Shown here: positions 8,923 to 17,441 of the stretch, in pieces
Layout of the letters: every line of letters begins with the position of its first letter
Numbering within the stretch: the first letter of the stretch is position 1
NCBI RefSeq assembly: GCF_004127445.1
Contig: NZ_QEXM01000037.1
Coordinates: 124,001 to 188,000 of the forward strand
Length of the DNA stretch: 64,000 nt
Reading direction: 5' to 3'
Origin: Streptomyces alfalfae
GTDB taxonomy: Bacteria; Actinomycetota; Actinomycetes; Streptomycetales; Streptomycetaceae
Made by a program: the position numbers and the translations under genes
Notes under the pieces: model-generated
The model's input: the letters and a program-made list of their open reading frames with translations, nothing else
Databases searched by the model: none
What the model was told of the DNA's origin: nothing

Positions 8923-10632
8923 TCACAGCTTCGAGAGCTCGTCCACCAGGTCGTCCAGGCCCAGCGAACCCTGCGAGAGCGCGGCCATGTGCCACGCCTT
9001 CGCGTCGAACGCGTCCCCGTGGCGGCGCCGCGCGTTCTCCCGGCCGAGCAGCCACGCACGCTCGCCCAGCTTGTAGCCGATGGCCTGGCCGGGGATCGTG
9101 AGGTAGCGGGTCATCTCGCTCGCCACGAAGTCCGTCGGACGGCTGCAGTGCGCGTCGTAGAACTCCTGGGCGAGGTCCGGCGTCCAGCGCTCACCCGGGT
9201 GGAACGGCGAGTCCGCCGGGATCTCCAGCTCCAGGTGCATGCCGATGTCCACGATGACCCGCAGCGCGCGCATCATCTGGGCGTCGAGGTAGCCGAGCCT
9301 GCGCTCCGGGTCGGTGAGGAAGCCCAGCTCGTCCATGAGCCGCTCCGCGTACAGAGCCCAGCCCTCGGCGTTGGCGCTGACGATGCCGACGGTCGCCTGG
9401 TAGCGGGAGAGGTTCTCCGCGACGTGCGCCCACTGCGCGAGCTGGAGGTGGTGACCGGGGACGCCCTCGTGGTACCAGGTGGACACGAGGTCGTAGACGG
9501 GGAAGCGGGTGTCGCCCATGGTCGGCAGCCAGGTGCGGCCGGGGCGCGAGAAGTCCTCGGACGGGGCCGTGTAGTAGGGGGCGGCGGCGCCACCGGGCGG
9601 GGCGATGTGGGACTCCACCCTGCGGACCCGCTCGGCGAGCTCGAAGTGCGTGCCGTCCAGCGCCTCGATCGCCTCGTCCATCAGCTCCTGCAGCCAGACC
9701 CGGACCTCCTCGACGCCCTCGATGTGCGTGCCGTGCTCGTCCAGGTGGGCGAGCGCCACCCAGGGGGTCGCCGCGCCCGGCAGGATCTTCTCGGCCTCGG
9801 TCCGCATCTCCGCGAGCAGCCGGTGGAACTCCGCCCAGCCGTACGCGTAGGCCTCGTCCAGGTCGAGGTCGGTGCCGTTGAAGTAGCGGGAGAGCCGGGC
9901 GTACCGCTCGCGGCCCACGGTCTCGGGGGCGCCCTCGATCGCGGGCGCGTAGACGTCCCGCATCCAGTCGCGCAGCGCGGTGACGGACGCGGTGGCGGCG
10001 CGCGCCGCCGCGTCGAGACCCGCGCGCAGGGCCTCCGGCCCGTCGGCGGCGAAGTCCTCGAACCAGCCGCGCCCGCCCCTCTCCTCGCCCGTCCACTCGG
10101 TGAGCTGCCCGATGAACGTGGCGGTGGGGCGCGGGGCGGCGAACAGCTTGCGGTCGAGGCCCAGTTCGAGCGAGGCGCGGTAGCCCTCGAACGCGGCGGG
10201 CACGGCCCGCAGCCGCTCGGCGATCGTCGCCCAGTCCTCCTCGGTCTCCATCGGCGTCACGGTGAAGATCTCGCGCACCTGGTGCGGCATCGTGTGCAGG
10301 TTGCCGACCGAGCGCAGCCCCTCTTCCGCGTCGTGCACCGCGAGTTCGGCGGTGAGCCGCTCCCGCAGGAGACGGGCGCACCGCCGCTCGGCCTCGCTGT
10401 CCGCACCGGGTCCGCGCTCCGCCTCGTCCAGCCGGGCCAGCGTCGTCCGCGCCAGCCGGGCCAACGCCTCCTGCCCGGCGGGCGAGGTGTCGGGGAGACG
10501 GCTGTCGCTCTCCTTGACGCCGAGGTAGGTGCCGGTGATCGGATCGAGGGCGATGAGCTCGTCCACGTAGGCGTCGGCGATGTCGCGGGGCAGAGGGGCG
10601 GTGTTCGACTGCGCGTGCTTGGTGTCTGGCAT
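8923..10632 (-). CDS. DUF885 family putative zinc metallopeptidase
   Basis: Protein of 569 residues in the DUF885 family, thought to be zinc carboxypeptidase/aminopeptidase-like enzymes. The HExxxGHH motif lies in WYHEGVPGHHLQ, with a downstream Glu-rich helix (NAEGWALYAERLMDE) typical of the third ligand. There is no signal peptide, so it is probably cytoplasmic. The open frame continues 43 codons upstream, but ATG 10632 (MPDTKHAQ) begins the conserved region. It is convergent with the SDR gene. Confidence 0.85.
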   Translation of the reverse strand: MPDTKHAQSNTAPLPRDIADAYVDELIALDPITGTYLGVKESDSRLPDTSPAGQEALARLARTTLARLDEAERGPGADSEAERRCARLLRERLTAELAVHDAEEGLRSVGNLHTMPHQVREIFTVTPMETEEDWATIAERLRAVPAAFEGYRASLELGLDRKLFAAPRPTATFIGQLTEWTGEERGGRGWFEDFAADGPEALRAGLDAAARAATASVTALRDWMRDVYAPAIEGAPETVGRERYARLSRYFNGTDLDLDEAYAYGWAEFHRLLAEMRTEAEKILPGAATPWVALAHLDEHGTHIEGVEEVRVWLQELMDEAIEALDGTHFELAERVRRVESHIAPPGGAAAPYYTAPSEDFSRPGRTWLPTMGDTRFPVYDLVSTWYHEGVPGHHLQLAQWAHVAENLSRYQATVGIVSANAEGWALYAERLMDELGFLTDPERRLGYLDAQMMRALRVIVDIGMHLELEIPADSPFHPGERWTPDLAQEFYDAHCSRPTDFVASEMTRYLTIPGQAIGYKLGERAWLLGRENARRRHGDAFDAKAWHMAALSQGSLGLDDLVDELSKL

Positions 10633-10782
10633 GCGGACATCCTGGCTCCAGTGGTCCGGCGGGCGCCAGTGCCTTTGGGCCGCGGCCGGGCACAGGTGTC
10701 CGCTTTCGCATGCTTCGCCGCGTCGGAAGCCGAGGGCGGGGCCACCGCGGTCCGGCCGCACGCGGCCAAGGGGGGACCGGCG

Positions 10783-11280
10783 TCACGCGCCGCCGGTGTC
10801 CCCGCCCGCCTCGGGAGGCAGCAGCGGGCCGCACTGCCACTGCTGGAAGATCAACCGCGTCTCCAAGCGTGCCACCTCGCGCCGCGCGGTGAACTCGTCG
10901 AGCACGAGGCGCTGCAGTTCCCCGGGGCCCGCCACCGCCACGTGCACCAGGAAGTCCTCGGGGCCCGTGAGGTGGAAGAGGGACAGGGACTCGGGCAGCT
11001 CCCTGACGCGCTCCACGAAGGGCACCACGAGGTCCCTGCGGTGCGGTCGGACCTGGACCGAGAGCAGCGCCTGCAAACCGCGCCCGAGCTTCGCCGGGTC
11101 GAGGCGGAGCTGCTGGCCGAGGATCACCCCGGAGCGCCGCAGCCGCGTCACGCGGTCGAGGCACGTGGACGGCGCGACACCGACCTGCGCCGCGAGGTCG
11201 CGGTACGTGGTCCGGGCGTCGTTCTGCAGGACGCGCAGGATGTGGAGGTCCACCGGGTCCAGTACGACGGATTCGGGCAT
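10783..11280 (-). CDS. Lrp/AsnC family transcriptional regulator
   Basis: 165 residues: N-terminal winged HTH (about 8-55, ILRVLQNDARTTYRDLAAQ) and a C-terminal RAM/ligand-sensing domain (FLVHVAVAGPGELQRLVLDE). ATG 11280 is chosen because residues before it are not Lrp-like. It is transcribed divergently from the PLP enzyme gene with a 60-base gap. This is the classic arrangement for an amino-acid-responsive regulator that controls its neighbour (inference). Confidence 0.9.
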   Translation of the reverse strand: MPESVVLDPVDLHILRVLQNDARTTYRDLAAQVGVAPSTCLDRVTRLRRSGVILGQQLRLDPAKLGRGLQALLSVQVRPHRRDLVVPFVERVRELPESLSLFHLTGPEDFLVHVAVAGPGELQRLVLDEFTARREVARLETRLIFQQWQCGPLLPPEAGGDTGGA

Positions 11281-11340
11281 CGGGCGAACGTAGCACGGGT
11301 TTCGGGGGCAAAGGTCCGGCGTGTGTTCAGTCTGTGGGGC

Positions 11341-12618
11341 ATGGACGCGACGCAGACAGTCAGCACGGCCCGCACCCGGGCCCTGGCCACCGAAGCCGTG
11401 CACGCCGGGCGCGAGGACCTCGCCGGACTCGGCCTGCACGCGGCGCCGATCGACCTCTCGACGACCTACCCCTCCCGGGACAGCCGCGGCGAGGCCGACC
11501 GCATCGACGCCTTCGCCGCCGAGGGGGTACTCGACGAGGGGCCGCCCGTCTACGCCCGGCTCGGCAACCCGACTGTGGCCCGCTTCGAGACCGCCCTCGC
11601 CCGGCTCGAAGGCACCGAGAGCGCGGTCGCGTTCGCGAGCGGCATGGCGGCGCTCACCGCGGTCCTGCTCGTACGGGGTGCAGCGGGCCTGCGCCATGTC
11701 GTGGCCGTCCGCCCGCTGTACGGGTGCAGCGACCACATGCTCACCGCGGGGCTGCTCGGCACCGAGGTGACCTGGGTGGACCGGTGGGACGGCGCGGGCG
11801 CCGAAGGACCGGACGGCGGCGGCGCGACGGCCCTGGGCAAGGCCATCGCCGAGGCCGTCAGGCCCGACACGGGGCTCGTGATGGTGGAGTCGCCCGCCAA
11901 CCCCACCCTCGCGGAACTCGACCTGGCGGCGGTGGCCGAGGCCTGCGGCGAGGTGCCGCTCCTGGCCGACAACACCTTCGCCACGCCCGTGCTCCAGCGG
12001 CCCGCGGAGAGCGGTGCGCGCCTGGTGCTGCACAGCGCCACCAAGTACCTGGGCGGGCACGGGGACGTCCTCGGCGGAGTGGTGGCGTGCGACGAGGAGT
12101 TCGCGCGGCAGCTGCGCCAGGTGCGCTTCGCCACCGGTGGCGTGCTGCACCCGCTCGCCGGCTACCTGCTGCTGCGCGGCCTCGCCACGCTTCCCGTACG
12201 GGTGCGCGCCGCGTCGGCGACCGCGGCGGAACTCGCGCGGCGCCTGGCCGCCGACCCGCGCGTGGAGCGCGTCCACTATCCGCGGCTCGGCGGCGCCATG
12301 GTCGCCTTCGAGGTGTACGGGGACCCGCACGAGGTGACCGCGGGGGTGCGGCTGATCACCCCGGCGGTCAGCCTCGGCAGCGTCGACTCGCTCATCCAGC
12401 ACCCGGCGTCCATCAGCCATCGCATCGTGGACGCCGGCGACCGGCACTCCTCCGGGGTGAGCGACCGCCTGCTGCGGATGTCCTGCGGCCTTGAGGACGT
12501 CGAGGACCTGTGGAGCGACCTCGACCGCGCTCTCGGCCCCGTCAGCCTTCCGTCCGCGGACGCGGACCGGCGACGGCCCCGTGGCTGTGAAGCCCGTCGT
12601 ACGGCGGGCGCGAGCTGA
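11341..12618 (+). CDS. Cys/Met metabolism PLP-dependent enzyme
   Basis: Fold-type I PLP enzyme of the trans-sulfuration family (cystathionine gamma-lyase / gamma-synthase / methionine gamma-lyase group), 425 residues. Conserved parts are YARLGNPTV, FASGMAAL, ESPANPTL, DNTFATP and SATKYLGGHGD with the PLP Lys at about 235. The last 25 residues are unusual (Arg-rich) and overlap the convergent gene by 77 bases. The divergent Lrp gene suggests control by an amino acid, which fits a degradative gamma-lyase, but the exact reaction cannot be fixed. Confidence 0.85.
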   Translation: MDATQTVSTARTRALATEAVHAGREDLAGLGLHAAPIDLSTTYPSRDSRGEADRIDAFAAEGVLDEGPPVYARLGNPTVARFETALARLEGTESAVAFASGMAALTAVLLVRGAAGLRHVVAVRPLYGCSDHMLTAGLLGTEVTWVDRWDGAGAEGPDGGGATALGKAIAEAVRPDTGLVMVESPANPTLAELDLAAVAEACGEVPLLADNTFATPVLQRPAESGARLVLHSATKYLGGHGDVLGGVVACDEEFARQLRQVRFATGGVLHPLAGYLLLRGLATLPVRVRAASATAAELARRLAADPRVERVHYPRLGGAMVAFEVYGDPHEVTAGVRLITPAVSLGSVDSLIQHPASISHRIVDAGDRHSSGVSDRLLRMSCGLEDVEDLWSDLDRALGPVSLPSADADRRRPRGCEARRTAGAS

Positions 12619-14002
12619 CCGGGGTCGCTTCGAGGCGGGCCGTGATGACCAGCGTGCCCTCCTCGATCTGGTAGTCCAGGGGCAGGCCGAGCCCGCGCAT
12701 CGCGGCCACCATGCCGGTGTTGGACGCCTGCGTCACCGCGTACACGCTCTCGCAGCCTGCCTCGACCGCCATCGCCACGAGCCGGCCGAGCAGGTGGCCG
12801 CCGATGCCGCGCCGCTGCCACTCATCCTCGACGAGCAGGGCCACCTCCGTCTCGTCGCCGTCCCACAGCAGATGGCCGAGGCCGACGATCCGTCCCGACG
12901 CCGTCCGCACCGCCAGGGTGCGGCCGAAGCGGGGGCTGAGCAGGTGGTTGAGGTAGCGGTCGGCGTCCCGCACCGGGCCGTGGTAGCGCATGCCGAGGGT
13001 GCGGGCCGAGCAGCGCGCGTGCATGGCGGCGGCGGCCGGCACGTCGTCCGTGTCGGCGCGGCGCACCGTGATGGAGTTGCCCTCGGGCAGAGTGAGGACG
13101 TCTTGGCTGCGCGGGACGCGCGGGCCGAGCCGCGTGTCGAGCTCGACCAGCGCACGCGCGCGTGCGAACTCCGTCGGCGTGAACGGCAGATACGGCCGCT
13201 CCACGGTGATCGTCTCGCCGTCCGGCCCGTGCAGGCGCAGCACGGTCTCCTCCAGCGCCCCGTCCGCCGGGAGCGGCGCCACGTCCCGGGACCCGGCGGG
13301 CAGCGAGCGGATGGTGCAGCGGCCGAGCAGGTGACGGAGCGCCAGCGGCAGCTCGGAGGCGTCGAGGGCGGTGCGGGTGGCCAGGCCGAGGATGCGGGTG
13401 GGGGCGTCCACCAGGTCGTGGGCGTCCGCGCGCTCGATCCAGGTGCCCGAGCCGCCCGCGTGGGCGATCGCCCGGGTGATCTCGGCGGCGGCCAGTTCCT
13501 CGGGGGCGCGCAGCAGGAACTCGTCGACCGTGCCGTCGGCCAGCGGGTGCGTCTGCAGGCTCAGGATGTCCACCCGCCGGGCGGCGAACACCCCGCACAG
13601 CGCGGCCAGCGAGCCCGGCTCGTCCCGTACGGTCGTGCGCATCCGCCAGAGCGACGTCGTCCCCGAGGGGGTTTCGGAGGGCGCGACCGCGGCCGCCGGT
13701 GCGTGATCGGGCCCGGCCTGCTCCGCGGGGGAGGGCGGCCGGGCGCCGATATCGTGGGCCACCGGCGGCGCGTGGTTGTGGCGCCGGGCCCACCAGATGT
13801 GGAACCCGGCCGTGGCGACGAGCACCACGGCCGAGATCACGAGCAGGGCGGGCCCTCCGGGGCCGTGGCCGATCATGTTCGCCACGGCGTCCGCGACCGC
13901 CACGGCGGTGAACAGGGCCGCCAGTTCGACCACGTCGCGCCGCCAGTGGTGGGCGGGGCGGCCGTGCTTGGTCCGGGGCATATGAGACATGTCAGTGCGC
14001 AT
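12542..14002 (-). CDS. Membrane-anchored ACT-GNAT acetyltransferase
   Basis: 486-residue fusion. Residues about 25-70 form two hydrophobic segments (VVELAALFTAVAVADAVA; ALLVISAVVLVATAGFHIWW). An ACT-like domain follows near 118-190 (TTVRDEPGSLAALCGVFAARRVDILS). After a linker there is a C-terminal GNAT domain with the acetyl-CoA loop EWQRRGIGGHLLGRL. ACT-GNAT proteins with amino-acid-controlled protein acetylation are known in actinomycetes; here a membrane anchor is added. The start could be 14002, 13990 or 13981. The 3' end overlaps the convergent PLP gene by 77 bases. Confidence 0.85.
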   Translation of the reverse strand: MRTDMSHMPRTKHGRPAHHWRRDVVELAALFTAVAVADAVANMIGHGPGGPALLVISAVVLVATAGFHIWWARRHNHAPPVAHDIGARPPSPAEQAGPDHAPAAAVAPSETPSGTTSLWRMRTTVRDEPGSLAALCGVFAARRVDILSLQTHPLADGTVDEFLLRAPEELAAAEITRAIAHAGGSGTWIERADAHDLVDAPTRILGLATRTALDASELPLALRHLLGRCTIRSLPAGSRDVAPLPADGALEETVLRLHGPDGETITVERPYLPFTPTEFARARALVELDTRLGPRVPRSQDVLTLPEGNSITVRRADTDDVPAAAAMHARCSARTLGMRYHGPVRDADRYLNHLLSPRFGRTLAVRTASGRIVGLGHLLWDGDETEVALLVEDEWQRRGIGGHLLGRLVAMAVEAGCESVYAVTQASNTGMVAAMRGLGLPLDYQIEEGTLVITARLEATPVSSRPPYDGLHSHGAVAGPRPRTEG

Positions 14003-14140
14003 ACGGCCACTGTGCGGGACGGGTGTTGCGTGATCACAAACGTGCTGTGACCGATGGGTTAAGGCGCTGTCTGCCCGCTTTGCGCCCCCTCCGGCCTCCT
14101 GCCCGCTCCGCGCCCCGTCTCCTGCTGGCCCTGACCTCTC

Positions 14141-15736
14141 CTACTGCCCCACGCGGCCGGGCTCGAGCACCTTGGTGAACAGCACGCCGCCGCCCTCCTG
14201 CCGCAGCCGCACGGTCAGCTCGCCGCTGTCTGGGTCGATGTCGACCTCGCCGAAGTACTGCGGGGTCTCGGCCGGTGAGGTGTTGGCGCGGTCCGGTGCC
14301 TTGATGAACGCCTGCTCGGGCCCGAAGGTTCCGTCCAGCTTCGTCGCCTGGAATCCGCCCGCGGCCAGCGGCCCGGACACGAACTCCCAGAACGGCGCGA
14401 AATCCTTGAACGCGGCCCGCGAGGGGTCGTAGTGCTGGGCCGAGGTGTAGTGCACGTCGGCGGTGAGCCACAGCGTGCCCGTGATCCTCCGGTGCTTGAT
14501 GTGCCGGAGCAGCTCGGCGATCTGCAGCTCACGGCCGAGCGGGGCGCCGGGGTCGCCCTGCGCGACGGCCTCGAAGTTCGTCCTGCCGTCCCCCACGACC
14601 AGGCCGAGCGGCATGTCGGAGGCGATGACCTTCCACACCGCCCGCGAGCGCGAGAGCTCCCGCTTCAGCCAGGCGAGCTGCCGGGCGCCGAGGATGCCGG
14701 TGGCGTCCTCGGGCTGCCTGTTCGGGGAGTTGGCGTTGCGGTGGGTGCGCATGTCCAGGACGAACACGTCCAGGAGCGGGCCGTGCCGCTGCACGCGGTA
14801 GACCCGGCCGTCCTCGTCACCGGGCGGCAGCGTGGAGATGGGGTAGTACTCGCTGAACGCCCGCAGGGAGCGGCCGGCGAGCACGTCGACGTTCTTCTCG
14901 GTGTAGCGGGCGTCGTCCAGGATCTGCCCCGGGTACCAGTTGTTGCGCACCTCGTGGTCGTCCCACTGCACCAGGGACGGCACCTGGGCGTTGAACCGCC
15001 GCAGGTTCTCGTCGAGCAGGTTGTAGCGGAACGCGCCGCGGAACTCCGCGAGGGACTCGGCGACCTTGGACTTCTCCTCCGTCGTCACGTTCCGCCATAC
15101 GCTGCCGTCGGGCAGCGTCACGCTGGGCGGGATGGGCCCGTCGGCGTAGATGTTGTCGCCGCTGCACAGGAAGAAGTCGGGGTCGCGGCGGCGCATCTCC
15201 TCGAAGATCCGCCAGCCGCCGCGGTCGGGGTTGATGCCCCACCCCTGCCCCGCGATGTCCCCCGACCACAGGAAGCGCACGCCGTCCTTGCGGCCCTTCG
15301 GCGCCGTACGGAACGTGCCGCCGACCGGCTCGCCGGTGCGCCTGGGGTCGTCGGGATCGGCGAGCCGCACCCGGTAGTGGATCTGCTCACCGGCGGGCAG
15401 CCCGTGCAGCCGGGTCGTGCCGGTGAAGTCCGTGCCGGGGCCGAGCAGCGGCCCGCGCCAGCGTCTGGCGTTGCGGAAGGACTCGGTGGCCGACGTCTCC
15501 ACGATCATCCGCGCCGGGCGGTCGGAGCGCACCCAGACGAGCCCCGAGTGCGCGCTCACGTCCCCCGCCTGCACACCCCACTCGGCCCTCGGGCGGCCCG
15601 AGCGGGCGAGCGCGGGAGCCGCCCCCGCCGGCGTGGGCACGCCGAGCGCGGGCACGGCGAGCGCCGCGGGCACGGCCAGCGATCCGCGCAGCAGGCTGCG
15701 GCGACGGGGGGACGGGCTCGGCTGACGTGATGACAT
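14141..15736 (-). CDS. phoD: PhoD-type alkaline phosphatase, Tat-exported
   Basis: 531 residues. A twin-arginine signal (SPRRRSLLRG, then an Ala/Leu-rich core and AGAAPA) is followed by the PhoD N-terminal Fn3-like domain and the metallophosphatase core: WSGDIAGQGWG, CSGDNIYADG, WDDHEVRNNW, DMRTHRNAN and TADVHYT. PhoD enzymes are Fe/Ca phosphodiesterase-phosphatases that release phosphate outside the cell. A PHO box 66-87 bases upstream supports PhoP control in phosphate starvation. Confidence 0.93.
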   Translation of the reverse strand: MSSRQPSPSPRRRSLLRGSLAVPAALAVPALGVPTPAGAAPALARSGRPRAEWGVQAGDVSAHSGLVWVRSDRPARMIVETSATESFRNARRWRGPLLGPGTDFTGTTRLHGLPAGEQIHYRVRLADPDDPRRTGEPVGGTFRTAPKGRKDGVRFLWSGDIAGQGWGINPDRGGWRIFEEMRRRDPDFFLCSGDNIYADGPIPPSVTLPDGSVWRNVTTEEKSKVAESLAEFRGAFRYNLLDENLRRFNAQVPSLVQWDDHEVRNNWYPGQILDDARYTEKNVDVLAGRSLRAFSEYYPISTLPPGDEDGRVYRVQRHGPLLDVFVLDMRTHRNANSPNRQPEDATGILGARQLAWLKRELSRSRAVWKVIASDMPLGLVVGDGRTNFEAVAQGDPGAPLGRELQIAELLRHIKHRRITGTLWLTADVHYTSAQHYDPSRAAFKDFAPFWEFVSGPLAAGGFQATKLDGTFGPEQAFIKAPDRANTSPAETPQYFGEVDIDPDSGELTVRLRQEGGGVLFTKVLEPGRVGQ

Positions 15737-16051
15737 GAATGCGCCTCCAGTTGACGGGTGCGACCAGTCTGCGGGGGCCCGGTCGGGGGCGCGCCACAGA
15801 CTTCACGCGAACCACAAGTGAACAACTGCCCACCCGGGCGGGGGAACCGCCGCGCGGCGATCGCCTCGGGGCGGCCGGCGGTGCCGCCCGCCCGGGTCCT
15901 AGGTCGTCGGACGCGGGTCCCCGGGCGGATGCCGGGGCCGCGCGGCCCCGCCGTGCGACCGATGCCCGCAAGATCCCGGCTGCCTACGCTGCTGACCACG
16001 GCGCGCCACCGGGCACGCCCCACATCGAGCCGTACACCCAGGGGGAACACC
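15737..16051. other. Divergent intergenic region, phoD / VOC gene
   Basis: 315 bases between the divergent phoD and VOC starts. It holds the PHO box described separately (15802-15823) on the phoD side and a Shine-Dalgarno run (GGGGGA) just before 16052. I see no small gene or hairpin. Confidence 0.7.
15802..15823 (-). promoter_or_regulatory. PHO box (PhoP operator) upstream of phoD
   Basis: Read on the minus strand there are two adjacent 11-base direct repeat units, GTTCACTTGTG and GTTCGCGTGAA. They match the Streptomyces PhoP consensus GTTCACC at 6/7 and 5/7 positions with the required 11-base spacing. The box lies 66-87 bases upstream of the phoD start, a usual distance for activation. Confidence 0.8.
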
Positions 16052-16462
16052 ATGCCCGTCAACGGTCAGAGCCACATCCGCATCGCCCGCCCGACGCGCG
16101 ACCTCACGGCGGCGGAACGTTTCTGGGTCGACGGCCTCGGCCTGAGCGTGGTGTACCGGGCGGACGGCGGGGCCGCTCCCGGGGAGCACTCCCTGCTCAT
16201 GGTGGGGTGGCCCGACGCGTCCTGGCACCTCGAACTCGTCAACGAGGCGGCCGCACCGGTCCGGCCGCGCCCCACCGAGGAGGACCTGCTCGTCGTCTAC
16301 GTGGACGGGCGGGTGCCCGAGGAACTCGTCGCGCGGCTGGAGGAGCACGGAGGCAAGCGGGTCACGTCCCCGAACCCGTACTGGAACGAGTGGGGCGTCA
16401 CGGTGGAGGACCCGGACGGCTACCGGCTCGTGCTCTCCACGCGCGCGTGGTCCAACTCCTGA
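16052..16462 (+). CDS. VOC/glyoxalase-bleomycin resistance family protein
   Basis: 136 residues, one vicinal-oxygen-chelate domain: HIRIARPTRDLTAAERFWVDGLGL at the start and EDPDGYRLVL at the end, the usual beta-alpha-beta-beta-beta repeats. The metal/substrate role is unknown. ATG 16052 follows AGGGGGAA at good distance. The frame is open upstream, but the sequence there is not VOC-like. The 3' end overlaps the convergent hydrolase by 43 bases. Confidence 0.85.
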   Translation: MPVNGQSHIRIARPTRDLTAAERFWVDGLGLSVVYRADGGAAPGEHSLLMVGWPDASWHLELVNEAAAPVRPRPTEEDLLVVYVDGRVPEELVARLEEHGGKRVTSPNPYWNEWGVTVEDPDGYRLVLSTRAWSNS

Positions 16463-17307
16463 CCGCGGGCCCCTCCCGCGCGGCAGGTGTCCAGGATGAC
16501 GCGGGCGACGAGGGCGGGGTCGTCGCTCATCGGGACGTGGCCGCAGCCGCCAAGGCGCACCAGGCGCGCTCCGGGGATGGCCCGCTTGGCGCGGACGCCC
16601 TGGCGGGGCAGGAGCAGCCGGTCCCTGTCGCCCCAGGCGACGGTGACGGGCAGCCCCGCCACGTCCTCGCCCATGGGGAGGTCGCGCCCGGACTCCAGGG
16701 TCGCCTCGAAGCTCGTGGCGTCGCGCAGCGCGAGCGTCTCGGCGACGACGGCCTCCGGCGAACGCCGCCAGGGACGGGCGTAGATGGTGCTGGTCAGGGC
16801 GGTGCGCCCGGCGGCGGACCGGGCGAGGCGCTCGATCGCGGGCACCGGAAGGAGCCGGGCGCCGTGCCGCATCGCGAGCAGCGTGCCGAAGGCGTAGCGG
16901 CGCTCCGCGGGTGTCCAGAAGCCGCCGGGGGAGAGGGCGGTGACGGTCCGCACGAGTCCCCGCCTGCCCATCTCCAGGGCGAGCAGGCCACCCAGGGAGT
17001 TGCCCGCGACGTGGGGGCGCTCGACTCCCAGGGCCCGGCACAAAGCGCCGAGGGCGGGGACCACCGTCGGCAGGTCGTGGCGCAGGCCGTCCGGCAGCGA
17101 GGGCGACGCGCCGAAGCCCGGCAGGTCCAGGGCGATCACGTCGTACTCGGCGGCGAGGATGTCCACGACCGGGTCCCAGGCCTGCCGGTGGTGACCGATG
17201 CCGTGCAGGAGCAGCAAGGGCTCGCCGGCGCCCGAGCGCGCGTAGGAGAGCGTCGCGGTGCGCGGGCCGTGGGGGGACGCGACCTCGAAGGACACCTCTG
17301 CGGCCAT
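16420..17307 (-). CDS. Alpha/beta hydrolase
   Basis: 295 residues. LLLHGIGHH gives the oxyanion region, GNSLGG the nucleophile elbow Ser, GDRDRL the acid region and GCGHVP the catalytic His. Probably an esterase or C-C hydrolase of unknown substrate. ATG 17307 (MAAEVSFEV) is preferred; the frame opens to 17358. It is divergent from the SigJ-like sigma gene, and ECF41 sigma factors often control a neighbouring gene, so this may be its target (inference). Confidence 0.85.
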   Translation of the reverse strand: MAAEVSFEVASPHGPRTATLSYARSGAGEPLLLLHGIGHHRQAWDPVVDILAAEYDVIALDLPGFGASPSLPDGLRHDLPTVVPALGALCRALGVERPHVAGNSLGGLLALEMGRRGLVRTVTALSPGGFWTPAERRYAFGTLLAMRHGARLLPVPAIERLARSAAGRTALTSTIYARPWRRSPEAVVAETLALRDATSFEATLESGRDLPMGEDVAGLPVTVAWGDRDRLLLPRQGVRAKRAIPGARLVRLGGCGHVPMSDDPALVARVILDTCRAGGARGQELDHARVESTSR

Positions 17308-17359
17308 GGCTGCTCCTGTCCCCGCCGCGGGGCGACGGTTCGTCAAATCGTTAGACACG

Positions 17360-17389
17360 TTGTCAGCAACAATTACCGCCCGGTAGCCT
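17360..17389 (+). promoter_or_regulatory. Putative promoter of the SigJ-like gene
   Basis: TTGTCA (17360-17365), an 18-base spacer and TAGCCT (17384-17389), 52 bases before the TTG start. It resembles a housekeeping-type promoter. No convincing ECF41 autoregulatory promoter was seen. Confidence 0.45.
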
Positions 17390-17441
17390 CTACTTCAAGG
17401 GGTAGTGTGCCTCCCTTTTTCTCCTGGACAGGAGATCCGCC

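Noticed and set aside
8989..11340. Long plus-strand open frame upstream of the PLP gene
   Set aside because: It covers the DUF885 and Lrp genes on the opposite strand and is explained by their GC-rich third positions; the PLP gene starts at 11341.
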